From contig NC_045140.1 in NCBI RefSeq assembly GCF_008831285.2, forward strand, positions 4,937,528-5,001,527: a stretch of 64,000 nt of DNA. The letters are read 5' to 3'. A model generated the notes under the pieces. The model worked only from the letters and a program-made list of their open reading frames with translations, ran no database searches and was not told the origin of the DNA. This DNA is from Nymphaea colorata (Eukaryota; Streptophyta; Magnoliopsida; Nymphaeales; Nymphaeaceae). The position numbers and the translations under genes are program-made. Positions 23,701-38,300 of the stretch are shown here, in pieces; the first letter of the stretch is position 1, and every line of letters begins with the position of its first letter.

Positions 23701-26700
23701 ATTTACTCATGAGTGCAATTATTCATTTGATGAGTGAATACACACAATAATACCCTTCTACACCCACTGCCAGGTTTTTTTAGAAATTTTAAATGGGCCT
23801 CTCTACCCAAACGTGTGAAACTGATACATTGATGCAAGCATATTCTTGGGATGAAAAGGATTGAAAAGCAAATAGAACATTAGGAAATGAAACTGACTTA
23901 CCTTTTTGTGCATGCTAGTTTTCTTACTCATTAAGGTTTCATCTGCATGTAGTGTCTTGAGTTTGTCATGTAACTGTTGCTCTTTTAGTAAGTGATGAAG
24001 CACACTGATTTGTTTCTATTAACTGTGAGTTCTGGTCATTGTATCCGTGGTTTCTGCTACCAGTAAGTTTTCATTTATTGTCTAGTTTTGCACTTACACT
24101 TCTGATTTATGTGCATAGCAACTCTCCATTTCTAGGATCTATTCTATACTTGAAAAGGAACCTTAGGCCCTTGCTTTTATTTGATTTAATTCAGTTCTGA
24201 AGTACGCTGTTATTTTGAATTACAGTTCAATTTGGCTTGTGAGTTTATTCTTTAACTTGCAGTTAACATGGTCTCTAACTGGATTTTCACTGGCTTATTC
24301 TCAGTTTAAGTTCCAGTCCTACAACATTGGGGAGGATGACTACGATGGATATGATTATAGCTTGAGTGTTCGACTTTCTGCAGTTCGTATCGTTTTTCTT
24401 TACAGATTTGTTCAGGAGGTCAGTTGGCTAAATAACCTTTTGCAAAATTAAATTTTTTGTATGTTGAGGGATGATCTGGTAAGAGGCATATGTAGAAAAT
24501 AGGTTATGGCTTTGTTAAACCCATTGGAGTATGTAGTCAATCCAATTGTCTTATAGTTGAGAGAAAGGTTCTTTATTCCAGTTACTGGTTGAACATGTTC
24601 CATTCCATTTACTGGTTGAAACTTGAACGTGTTCATTAAGGTTGGATCTTTTTGTTACTATGAGATTTGGGAACTTCAATAAGTTTTTTTCTCAGCTATA
24701 TTGTTGCCTAAGTTTTTGAAGTGATATGCAGATTATGGCGTATTTCTGGGAACTAGCGACACCACAGACAGAAGAAGCAATTAAACTTGTGGATAAGGTT
24801 CGTGGAATTGAATGGTTGATTCAAAAATATGAGATAGATGGAGCTACTGCTTTGAAACTGGACTTATTATTGGACACTCCAATAATTATAGTGCCTCGAA
24901 ATTCAAGGAGCAAAGAGTAAGCTGCTTTTTATTGTTTTCTCTCTTATTTCTTAGCTTATTGAGGATGGAACTTGCTCTAAGGTTTATAATAAGTATGTGA
25001 TTTATGGTGCATGACATTTTTGAAAAAAATGAAAGGTGGTTGCTCTATGTGGTTGCTTTTACGCAAGAGCTGATCATTGTGGAGAGTTCATCCCTTACTG
25101 AAAATAAGGATGAATATGCTCCTTTAAGGGGGCAGAACAACTTGGCAGTGCTTTGGTTTCCAGAGAGAAAAGGTTATTGGGTATTTCCTTCATTGTTCTG
25201 TCATCTGAACATCTGGCAGCATGGCATGCCCAATTCAGGCCAAATGTAGATGTTTAATATGTTTAGGTATATATTTTCTTCCCTTGGGCTTATATGTTCT
25301 CATTTGTTCTGTCACTTCTCCTCAGTTTTATGCAGCTTGACCTTGGCCGTCTAATAGTGCGGAATAATTTTAGTTGGCATGGCTGCAAAGATGGAGATCC
25401 TTCTGCTGTGCATCTTGATGTGCTTCATGCCGAGGTTGGTTTGGTTCCTCTATTCTTATGTAGTTGATCCTTTTGTGTTCTATATCAAAGTGCTTGGCCT
25501 TTTTTGACTGGTTGGCTTGGCATGGCAGGTGCAAGGCATCAATATGGCTGTTGGAATTGAAGGGACCTTAGGGAGACCCATGGTAAAGGAGGGCCAAGGG
25601 CTTCACATCCATGTGCGTCGTAGTTTAAGAGATGTCTTTAGAAAGGTTCCTACATTGTCTATAGATTTCAAGGTAAGATTTTCATTTGGATCTCATTTCC
25701 CTAACATTCGACATCTTGTCCAGTATAATTTTTGTAGGTAATTCTTTTTGACACTTTACTTGGAAGTTGGAACTGCTATATCCTTTGAGCAGGTTTTTTT
25801 TTGTCTTACAAGTAAAAAGTTTCACATCTTTGGGGCTTTCACTTGATTATCTCTGTGTTCTACTCCTTGTGGCCATTTGAAATTGTCTTTCTAGCCTTCT
25901 TGGTGCTCCTAAAATAATCTTTTGCTTTGAGCTTGAACTTTGCTTTGTATTCTGGATTGATGGTCTAATTTTGTGTCGAATAACTAACATTTAAAGTGTC
26001 ACACCCCGACTTTTGACACCCAATTTGTTTTCTTTTCAACATGACATGTCTAGGTGAGACGACAAAACAATCAAAATGGAGCTATGCGTATCAAATAACA
26101 GTGGGGTGAATAATTCATTTCTGAATCAAAATCAGTTCATACAAAATGACACCCATGACAAAAATGTCCACAAAACATAATATCTATGTCTAAACAAAAA
26201 CAAGACATCAATGAAACAAAACATGAGGTGCTGGCATGACTCTACACTCAAAATCTCCTTAGTAGGATGTGAGTTAAGCTATCTGATCAACCTGCTTTTT
26301 CAGGTCCGCCAAAATCTGAAAAAGATAAACAACAGAAGGCTGAGCCTTCACAGTATGATGACAAGCCAGATAAATCCCTAACGTTTTAAGGTAAGGACTC
26401 TGTTGAACGGTAAAAACACACAAAGAGCACAAATATGATGTGGAAAACCCTCAACACGAGGGAAAAAACCACGATCCTTGAGACGATTCTGGCGTCCACC
26501 AGCTGCCGGTCTCTCTCACTCTCAAATTTCATTAACGCAATCAATTAGGGTTACAAAGGTTACTTAAATAGAACTCAACATGAACTGCGGGTCGAATAGG
26601 GTATAGACCCGGACCCAAACATACGTAAGACGTCAACACTCCCCCTCAAGTTGGGCTTACAGGTCGAACATGCCCAACTTGGATATATTTCTCTCAGTAG

Positions 26701-29700
26701 AAATGGAGGAATTGAGAAAAGTTGATATTAGGTCAAATATGAACGAAAGGCTGTGATAGAGAAATGAGAGCAAACAGATTGAGGGCAGAAATCCATGGGA
26801 AAGAATGAACACAAGAATAATATTAAGACACAGGAAAGAAGAGGAACAAGATTCGGAAAGAATGATTAAATTTCCAGGAATACGTCTTTTTGGTAAACAT
26901 TCAGTCAGAGGATCAGTTTTGCTGTGATAGGATTAAAAATTCTCCAACATCCATACACAGCAGAAAAAGTTGGAAAGGAGGAGAAAATGGCTGATATCCA
27001 GGTATCTCAATCAGTAGACATGGCTGGCAATCACATTAGTAATATAAGGCCATTACCCTAATTGAAGATTGGGTATTTTCTGGAGTATGTACCCAACTGG
27101 ACAGAAGTGATATACAAACTGATCCAGATCCAAATACAGACAGACTTATACATGATTCTTAACATGCAAACTCTTGTTGAGGAAGAAGAGATCTTAGTGT
27201 AGTTAACCTTTGGGCCAGTCCATCTGTAGCATCTCTTGTTCCAAATTTTCTTGTTCAAGCAGTAACAGTTTAAATTTCCAATGGGAGTTTTATTTGGAGT
27301 TTGGCCTAATTTTTGTGTTTAATATTTGATAATCAATCACCAAATTTCACTAATCCACTTATATTTTTAGAAATTGGATCTAGAATTGTGGTTTAGGTAG
27401 CTTGTGGTGAAGTTTAGTGTGTTTAAGAATCCAGTCATTTTGATCATTCTTTCTATTGTCTTTTTTGACTGTGCACTCCGTGTCCATTCCCCCACATTAC
27501 ATGTGGGTTTCTGAAGTGAAAAATCAGAAAAGGTAGGATTCATAGAGAAAAGGGATGAGTGTCCTTGATGCTTGCTTTTGTTTCTCTTGTTACTATTTTT
27601 CCTCTAACTCTGATCTTCTTTCTTTTTTTTCCTTCGTCTGATTCCTGCTTATCCTGGTTCTTGACATTGGATGACAAGAGGGGTCTGTCTGTTAGTTGCT
27701 TGGAAGGCTTGAACGCTGATGAATTACTGGAGGCTTTGTATTTTGCCTTTTTTCTTTCTGTTGATTTTGATATTTACATTGATACTACTGCTTTCTATAC
27801 CACTTCTTTATAGAAAAAGTTTAATGCCTGTGATGTGAAGTTCATAAAACGTAAAATTTAAGGCCGGAAAAGTGGGGAGGGGGGACTATTTTATTTTACT
27901 TAATTGTCCATTCTACTGCTGCACTACGCATGGCATTTGATTGCAATTACAACATGAAATTCTTGTTCTATATGAATACTAAAAGGAAAAAAAGGCAATT
28001 TAACTTAAGCTTTTTACCTATTTAGATGGTATCATTGTCAGGAGCAGGAAAATTTTGAAAGTGCACAAAGTTGCTAGGATTTCTTTCAGAGTCACTATGT
28101 TGTTACCTCTTTTCTGTCTTTGGATGACAAAATCCAGTGCAAAGAAGTTGCATAGTATATCTTTGTCTCAAATCAGTAATCTTGGCTTTGGTTTTATCTC
28201 AGGTTGGTTTGTTGCACTCTATAATGTCAGACAAGGAGTACAATGTTATTGTAAACTGTTTTTACATGAACATATCAGAAGAACCCAAACTTCCTCCAAG
28301 TTTCCGTGGCAGAGCATCTGTTCCTAAAGAAACTATACGCATGCTGGCAGACAAGGTCAATGTTAATAGCCAAGTCCTTTTATCTCGAACCGTGACTCTG
28401 GTGACTGTCGAAGTTAGTTATGCTTTGATGGAGTTATATAATGGTTTTGATAAGAGTTCACCTCTAGCACATATCAGTGTAAGCTTTGAATCCTTTATGC
28501 CATGAAAGTTTCTTAGATATGGTTCTGGCGTTGCTACCTTTGCAAATTAGTTTTCATATCCATTCTCTAATTTTATGTACCTTTGATGCTTTCGGGTACT
28601 TCTAAAATGTACTTTGTTATTGCTTCTATGTTCTAATTTGATTCTTTCACAGCTTGAAGGACTATGGGTATCCTATCGCACTACATCACTTTGGGAAACT
28701 GATATCTATGTTACCATCCCAAAATTTTCTATAGTGGATATCCGTCCTGATGCAAAGCAAGAAATGTGTCTTATGTTGGGATCATCGTCTGATATCTTCA
28801 GACAGCGTCCATATAGGGATTCTGATTTGTCATGTGCTCATTCTTTTTCGTTGAGTTGTGACGATCCTTCCAAGAGTGCATGTGCATATGTGGCTAATGA
28901 GGACCCTCCAAATCTAACCATGCTATTAATGGATTATAAGCTCCGGTCAAGCTCCCAATCATTTGTCTTCCGTATCCAGCAGCCACGTGTGCTTGTTGTG
29001 CTTGACTTCCTTCTTGCAGTTGGGGAATTCTTTGTTCCTGCTTTGGGTGCTATAACTGGGAGGGATGAAATCATGCATTCACACAATGATCCTATAACTC
29101 AAAGTGGTCACATTTTACTGTCAACCCCCCTCTATCAACAAACAGAGGATATTGTCTACTTATCTCCACATCGAAAGCTGATTGCAGATGGTTCTGATGT
29201 TGATGAATTTGTCTATGATGGGTGCGGAGGAACAATCTGTTTAACTGATGAATTTGACTTAAACGGCGATTCAATGGTCACTGCACATCCTATTGTCATA
29301 ATTGGCCGTGGGAAGAAGTTGCGCTTTAAGAAAGTAAAATTTGAGGTAATTATACTTCTTTCTAAAACCTCAGTTATGTTACGACAAATCTGGGTTGCAA
29401 AGAACAATGTTGCAAGATGTATGTATGCTTGGATTTTGTTATGCTTCAAGTTCACATTTTTCTTTCTCTTGGTGATGAACTGACTGTCGGTTGCCTTTCT
29501 TAGCTGCGAAGTTGAATTTTCTCAAATAATTTTCATATTTGCAATAAATTTTCTAAAAGTAAATTTCATGTCTGCAATACTTTTTTTAGCTTTTTCTGTT
29601 ATTTTTGTCTACTCTCCTTCACTTTTATTATGGTCTAACTTATAACAATCACATACCAAAATGAAATTTACTGTTTACTTGAAAAGTTTGTATGCGTCAT

Positions 29701-32342
29701 GAAATGTTCGTTAAATAATGCTGTGTTCTTTTGCCTCCTCCAGAACGGGGCCTTACTTCTTAAAGGCACATACTTAAACAATGATAGTAGTTATACTGTT
29801 TATGAAGAGGATGGAGTTCATGTTACGTATCTTGATGGACCTGATGAGAGCTCATTGCAACATTTACACATTGATGATATTGTGAAGGCCACAACTTCTG
29901 CTGTTGACGCTCCAAATAATTCAAGTCTTGTTAATTGTTTTACTTTTGAGGCACAGGTACAATGTAGTTGCTGGTAGTGGGAGCATTCAACTTCTATTTG
30001 GCTGCATATTAATATTCAATAATTGGATACTCTGAATGACCATAAAGTTCACGTTCTCTCTCTCTCTCTTTTTTTTCTTAGGCAGATGATGATGAGGCTG
30101 GTAGCTACAATTTTTACATATATGGAAAATGTGATACCATAAAATAATTAGTGTTATCCTTTTTTTATGTAAAATTTCTTTTATGTTGATTAATTTTCTC
30201 TCAAAAGATTTGACTTTCTATCTGCTGAAGGCTGGACTTAGTTAAGAGAATATCATCTTTAAATCCCATCCTTGTATATATTTACAATTAAGTATCGTTA
30301 TTTTCATGTTCCTTGATAAGAAGGCGCTGTTTAGGCTTATGGAGAGTCCTGATCATGTAGGTTGTTTTGCAAGTATCACTAACAACTATGGACAGGGTTG
30401 TTACTGGTATACAGCACAGATGCTTTCCTATATACTTGTTGTATGACAACGAAACTGCCTGATTTGATCTAATACTGATGTGGAATGCAACAATGTTGTT
30501 CTGGTAAAGCTAATGACCTTTTCTTTCGAAAGGCACTGAAATGAAACCGTTCTGTTTGAAAGAAACTGTGATTGACAGTCGATGGAATGGATTATGTATA
30601 GATTCACAAGATGAAGATGATAAAATTGGACAAAATTCACAGTTATAACAAGATAATTTCTGCTTAAGCACATATCAACCTACGAGTGTAGAGTGACGAC
30701 TCTTCTTCGAGCCTTACCAGCTGGGTTACCACTTGGGGCTATTTGGTATGTTTACCAATCAATAAAAGGTGGGGATAAATCTGTCAAAAAGGAGAAAAAG
30801 TCGGCCTACATAGTGAGGTAAACAAAGAGGCACAAGTCTTTGTGTTGCTAACCATTGGTCAACAACAATAGAAATGACATAAGACAGTCTTCGTCTAAAG
30901 TGTTATCTTTGCATTGCTGCCCTTTGTGCCTGTGTAATTCTGCCTACAGCATTCTGTCTGCTTCATGCGTTTTCATTTTCTTTACGGTTGCTATTGTCTA
31001 GTTGATTCAACTAAGCATCTTCATTAAACACTCTGGCCCCTATTCCAATACATATAAATGATGGAGTTATCTTAGTCTAGTTGTTTCAATCTGTCTGATA
31101 TCCCTTTTTCATGTAAGTGCAGTGAGTATGGGAGGATGCATGCCAAATTACAACTATAACTTTAAAATTTAGTTTGGTGTTAATCCTGGAGTTTGTTTTC
31201 CTACCGAAATTCTTGGGAATTAAAAAATTTAAAAGCATAAAATATTAATACAAAATTTGAGTTTTCTACTAATTTTCTTAACAAAACATGATCAAAATTC
31301 ACAATGTTAAACTCTTAAAATAGTCCCCAAGGGTCCTAACGGAGAACCTTTCAAAACAGTCCTGACCTTTCCATAACCTTTCTATCAAACAATGTCTTGA
31401 CATTTGCACAAAAATGAGTACTCACTGTACAAAAAAATGCCATTAGTACTCACTGTACAAAAAATTGTTTTGATGTGTTTTTGAAAAGAAAAATACTATT
31501 TGTGACAATTTTTTGACGTAGTAATGAGATATTTACTTTTATTGTCTTCCTGCTAGTATAAACTTTTGACTTTTGATGCTGATCTCTGCAGGTTGTATCA
31601 CCAGAGTTCACTTTCTATGATACCACAAATATCTCCATGAATGACTCCTTGCAATGTGAAAAGTTTCTTCGTGCAAAAATGGATATCAATTTTATGTAAG
31701 TACCCATCTACCTTATTCTGATATAATAGGATCCATATTGGGTGTCCTATCTGCTGCTTTCCATATAGGGCTGTAAGATGCTTGGTAACATTTGTCATTG
31801 GTGGTCTGAGTCACATTAAGCAGTTCTCTTAATGAGAAGAACACGAAGATTGAAGTCATAATCAACTATTTGCAACACTATTGCCATTTTGAAGGCAGAC
31901 AATAATATTTACAGAATATAGCTGAAAATGAAGATAATGCAATACTGTTCCAAGAAATTCCCAACATTTTCTTGTGACATTGAAAAAGTTTTATTTTTTT
32001 TATTTTGTAATGTTTAAGCAAGTTTTTTGTTTTGTTTCTTGTATGTGTTCAAAAAAATTATCTACTTGCTTCTTTATTAAGAAACAGAAGCAGTCAGCTT
32101 GTACATATGTGAAGTCGTCTGGTACATATGTGAAAGTTTTATGTGCAGGGGTGTGCATGAGCCACATTCCAGCCATGTTGAAACAGCTTGAGCTTGGCTG
32201 GACCCTTAAAGATCTAGCTACTTGAGTTGAGCTGGAGTTCACCAACTAGAATTTGCTTGAGAGTTTGAAAGAGCTCAGCTTGGCCAGCTAAGCCGAGCTG
32301 AAAGCATGTGGCTGGAATTTAGCCAAGCTGAGTATGAAAAAA

Positions 32343-32394
<52 letters not shown>

Positions 32395-35300
32395 TCGATT
32401 GTTGGTGCCAGCAATAACATTTGAAATGGAGACCTTAAAGAGCCAAGGAATGCAACCAGCACAAGCATAGTGCTTCTTGTGACAAATGCAGGAAAGATTT
32501 TCTGTGTATGTGTGTGTCTTAGACGTGCTTACTTGAGCACAAAACAAGCAAATTTCATCTTACTTGAACTTGACTCCTAGTGAAGACCAGTTTAGAGAAA
32601 ACAGAAAAATGGTTGTGTTTTTTATGTTGACTGTCTTAGGTTTGTCTGGGAAAAAACAATTACAGATCTTGCAACACGTTCATACATGCTTCTATGTCAT
32701 GCAATATTTGATTCTGTGTCTTCTGGCTTGTATATTGTTGTGCCAACCATTTTCTCATGGTACTTTTTCCAAATTGTAGGTTTGCTTCCAAAGAAAAAGA
32801 TACTTGGGTAAGGGCTCTTGTGAAGGATCTCAGCATTGAAGCAGGTTCAGGTCTTGTTGTCCTTGATCCAATTGATATATCAGGAGGGTACACTTCAGTC
32901 AATGAGAAGACAAATATATCTGTGCAATGCACTGATATATGTATTCATTTGCCTTTAAGTGTTATTTCCTTGGTTCTTCACCTGGAAAATGAAGCTTTTG
33001 CTGCACTTCAGATTGGGAATGAAAATTTTTTATCGCCATGCACGAATTTCAAACAAATTTGGGCATCTGAAAAAGGTTCACTTGCTTCTCTGATCATATT
33101 AAATGCTTGTGATGTCCTTTAATGAAATAAAACCATTCCTTTTAGGTGTACTGGCATGTAACATTTTGCAGTGTTTGAGTGGTTAATTCTGCCCTTTTGT
33201 AGGAAATAGTTCCGGATCAAATCTTTGCATTTGGAGACCTCAGCCACCTTCAAATTATGCAATTTTAGGTGATTGTGTCACCTTTGGGTATGTGAATTTT
33301 GAAAGTATCAACTCTGTTCTATCTGACAGCATGTTCATGGATATTTTTCACAGCTTCATTCCTTAACATAGTTTATGAATTAAAGTTAAAATGGGAAATC
33401 GGTTAGTTGGGTATGTGAAATATGAGCATATTAATTTGATTCTTTCAAAGTACCATAGTTGCAAAAAGCTTGCCTTTTTTGCAAAAGACAAAAATATTAA
33501 AAACAATGAGAATGAAGTTTTTTTGTGTGTTTTTTTTTTTAAAATTCCAAAATGAACTTTTGACATCTTTTTCATGTTTTTTTCACACTTTTTTTCATCA
33601 TTTTTACATTATTTTTGCTGTAAGGTTTAAAACTTAAGAAGTTATTTGTCTTCATTTCTGTCATTACTAAAGCATCATTTTTATCATTTTATCTAGTTAT
33701 TTTTTATGTTCTCTTGGTAGTTCTTCATTTATTTTACTTTTTTTTTTAATTTTTAGGATTTTTCAACTTCTAATAAATTGTCGAATGTTTCTTGAAATTT
33801 TCAGTATTGTTGAGAAATACATGACAAAAACCTCACCATTTAAAGCACATTAATGATATTTGCGACTATGTTTCAAACTGCATGTGTATGTGATAGCTCT
33901 GTCTACCAAAAGATAAGAAAGCCAAAACTCACGCATGCTACTAATCCCTCACAGACTTAGGGTTAGTCCTCAAACAACTTCATTAATCGATAAGGTTGGG
34001 GTTCACCAGCCCCAGTACTTAAGGTGATCACAGGAACCGGGTCTGGTAAGTAAGCATTATTTTTTTATTAGTTTAATGCAGTTTAATGTACTAAAAGAGA
34101 AAGGACATTGCTGTTCTTTATCTCATCTAGAAATATGTTTCTTGAAATTCTTAGAAAGCAGCTATATGTAGTTTGGATTTTTACTATAGGTGGGCACTTA
34201 AGCATATGTGTGCTAGATTCTCTCTGGTTAGGTATTTGTTGAGTTTTAGCATGGACTTTTGCTATGGTTTGGATGTTCCTTTAGAAAGTGTTGTATAAGG
34301 AGTTTGGACTTGCGGGAATGATTTTTACATAGCAATAAATGATTTATAAACTAAAACCTTGTATGTAACAGTACTGATCTGTATGGTTTCCACGGATGTA
34401 TACTGTTCGCTAAGATTTATATATTTCTCTACGTTTGCAGGCCAGTTCCTCCATCTCAAGCAGTTATGGCAGTTAGTAATACCTATGGGCGTGTACAGAA
34501 GGCTGCTGGCTTCAACTTTGTTGGGTCATTATCCAGCATTTGTGGAGTAGAAGACAGTAATAGTTACTCTGATGATGAACATGGTTGCTCATTATGGATG
34601 CCAATTCCCCCAACTGGATACAAGGCAATGGGATGCGTAGCTCATATTGGAAGCAAACCTCCACCAAATCATATTGTATATTGTATACGGGCTGACCTAG
34701 TGACTTCTGCGGCTTTTCTGGATTGCGTTCTTTATCTATCTCCAAACCCAAGGTGCCTTCCTGTTTTGTGTAATTTGTCTATTTCATCATCTCCTTCATG
34801 TAGCTGCAGATCATTAGCAACAGTTGGTGATAGGTTCTTTTCCTTCCTCTCTTTTGCAGATTTCTTACGGGCTTCAGCATATGGCTAATTGAAAATGTAG
34901 TGGGCTCCTTCTATGCACATTCTACAGTTGAATACCCTTCAAAATGTTTAATCTTTGATTTTCATGAGATTCTCAGAAGAAATATGAACAAGCCTATCCC
35001 TTACATGAACGATTTGCCAGTTGATCCATCTATTGATGATGGTAAAAGTCCAAATGATAGGACTCCTAGTTCCAATTCCAGCAGCTCAGATGTTTTACGA
35101 TCAATATCAAAGTTTAATGGTTATTACATGTCTACTCCAAATTTTGAAAGGATTTGGTGGGATAGGGGTTCTGAAGTGAGAAGGCCAGTTTCAATATGGA
35201 GAGCAGTTGCCCGTCCTGGTTTTTCCATACTTGGTGACTGCATTGCAGAAGGGTTCGTCAGTACTGCTCTGGTTCAATTTTATTTTTTTGCAATGTGGTC

Positions 35301-38300
35301 AGTTTTGCTTACTTATTTATTAACTTGTTGTCAGCTTTGAACCACCAGCACTTGGCTTGGTGTTTAGGAGTGATAATTCAGGAATATCTGCAAAGCCTCT
35401 ACAGTTTACAAAGGTCGCTCATATATCAGGAAAAGGGATTGAAGAGGCTTTCTTTTGGTTCCCAGTTGCTCCTCCTGGTTATGCTTCATTAGGCTGTGTA
35501 GTGTCAAGAGTGGATCAGTGTCCCTCATTGGAATGCATCTGCTGTTTGCGGATTGATCTCGTTAATCAGGCAACAATTTTAGATAAGCCTGTATCATGCT
35601 TTGTTAGCTCTAAGGCTTCTCAGAGCTGGAGCATTTGGAGAGTTGATAATCAGGTTGGCCACCTTATTTTACATAGCAGCCTGTTTACTTTTTTTTTCAG
35701 TCTTGAATTGATATCAGTTCCTAATTCGAACCAGCTACTGCAAAAGAAAGTGGGAGTTGCAAAATATTACTCAAATTTTCTACTCTTCTGAAGGTCTTAC
35801 TGAGATTCTTACTCGGGAGGCATATAATTCCGCATGTGCCTTTTCTCTATGTTGTTGTCGGCGATGAGTTTTTTTTGTCTGTAAACAATTTCTGTCAGTG
35901 ATTTTATTTGCTCTTCCAATCGATAATCTCATACCTCATTCCATTTTTTAATTAGAGATGTGTTCATTTTTTTTTAGGCAAATACCTTTCTTGCACGGTC
36001 TGATCAGACAAAACCGTCCAACCGTCTGGCTTATTGCATAGGCGATTCTGTAAGGCCTAAAGCAAATGAGAATATAAGTGGTGAACTGAAGCTCAAATGC
36101 TTCTCTCTTACCATTCTTGATGACTCCTGTGGGATGGTATGTCTTGTTTTGGAAGTTTTTCAGTTGGTGGAGTCTCTACCTTATGTTTAAGTTGTGCTTT
36201 TCAGATGACACCTGTCTTTGATACGACGATAACCAACTTAAATCTTGCAACACATGGTCGGCCTGAGGCAATGAGTGCAGTTCTGATATGTTCTATTGCT
36301 GCATCAACATTCAATGCACAGCTTGAAGCGTGGGAGCCTCTTATAGAGCCTTTTGATGGGATATTCAAGTACAAGATTTTGATCATATGAACACTTTTTA
36401 CCTTCTTTCTTTAAGTTTGTAATGTGCTTTGTGCACAGGTCTGTCTCTGTGCACACATTCTTCATAGTAGCACCACTTGCTGCTTTTCTTTTTTCCTTTT
36501 TATGTAGCTCACCCAATGGCGAGCCTCTAAATAGTTAACTGGCTCTTTGTAAAATTAATTTTACTGTTCTTTTTCTTGTAGGTACGAGTCATACAAAGCC
36601 AACCTGCATTTGTCCAACAACATTGGGAAGCGGGTCCGTGTTGCGGCAACCAGCACTATGAATGTTAATATCTCTGCTGCAAATATTGAAGCCTTTGTTG
36701 GACTTTTTATCTCTTGGAGAAACCAAACTCTGTTCAGGAAGAAAATTTTAGAGGATGGCATGGTCGTAATGTTAATCTTATCGTTTAATTCTACGAATTT
36801 TAGTATCAAACTTGCTCTTCATAATTTATCCAGATTTCTTGCCTCGCTCTTCTGGTTTACTTGTTGAGGACTGTTTATTTTTTCCTTATTTGTTTTTGGT
36901 ACTTTTTTCGTTGGTGTGAATTTCTTTTCTGTTTTTCCTGGGTTTCTTGTTGAGGACTGATTTTTGCTCGTGGCTGATGCTGATTCTTTTGATTGTTCCA
37001 GAAAGATAGGTCTTTGATGGATTCCGATGATGCAACAAATTCTGCACTAGAGGAAACTGATCCTCATAATGTTGTTGTAGAGAACAAGCTGGGATCTGAT
37101 ATTTATTTGAAAATTTGGGGTGACAATTCAGAAAACTGTAAATTGATCAGAACTGGTGAAAGCACCTTAGCATGGTTTCCTCCGCCTAGCTTTTCTGATA
37201 GATTCAATGTGGCCATTGGGGTGCACGAGTTCCACCGTTTTGTTGCTGTTCATGTGTTTGAGTCTAGGGTATAGTATATTTATTACTGTTTTACTTCCCA
37301 GGATTATCAAAGTCAACATATTGATGATTGAAAAGCATTTTTATTTGCAGGGCCTGACAGTCAATGATGATGGTAACCAACATGATTTTTTCTGTGCTTT
37401 ACGATTGGTTCCTTCTAATCAAACATCAGATCAGCAAAAGCTTTTCCCTCAGAGTGCGAGAACACGGTGCATTAGACCGGTAGTTACAGGCCCAGATAAA
37501 ACATCTGAATATGTTGTTCGCTGGAATGAATTGTTCATATTCGAAGTTCCACAGAAGGTTTGGCTGCTGTTTTCTACCTTAATTTGCAATTTTTCCATCA
37601 TTTGGATTAGTAGTTAATGTTCTTTGTGTTTTAGAAATCAAAGTGATGCAACAAAAGCATTTCACACACATGGATGTTTCACACAAAGTTAAGCATCCAG
37701 CTGTGTATATCAAAATTTTCTAGTGCAAAGTTGCTTCCCAGGAAAAACAATCGAATGAATCATTAACACTATGTTCGTTGCGCATTGTAAACCTCTTTGA
37801 ATTAGGTGATGATCTGGCTGTAGTAAATTATTTAATAGAAGTTTTTTTCTGACTACAGCCTGCCTTATTATTATAAATGAAGATACTTCTCTCCAGTGCC
37901 TTTTTATTAACTCATCCAACGTGCCTCTTTAGGTACCATTCCAGAGGTTGATGAATACTTGGCAACTGATTTTGTAACCTGATAAATTTAGGAATAATTG
38001 AATAAGCCTTGATGACTTGGAACAAACCTAGGACCACATAAACCTTCATCTTGCGCTAATGTAAAAGTTTTTAAATTTTATATCTTATGTATGGTTCAGT
38101 TAAAAAGCCTTGATTTTTTTTAATATGATAGGTTTATCATTGTTGTTTGCCTTTACTATGGCTATGTTTCAGCTAGGAATAACCTGTCAGTATACTAATA
38201 ATGGTCTTTGGGAATGGTAAAGGAAGGGTTGTTTTTAGGAACAGTAAGGAAGTGGCTTATAGTTGTATGTGGATAAAAAGGTAAGGGTACATTTGGCATG

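Noticed and set aside
30080-30125. Possible exon after TAGGCAG in intron 20
   Set aside because: Exons 29956 and 31592 join directly in a conserved stretch, and the candidate has no usable donor in frame.
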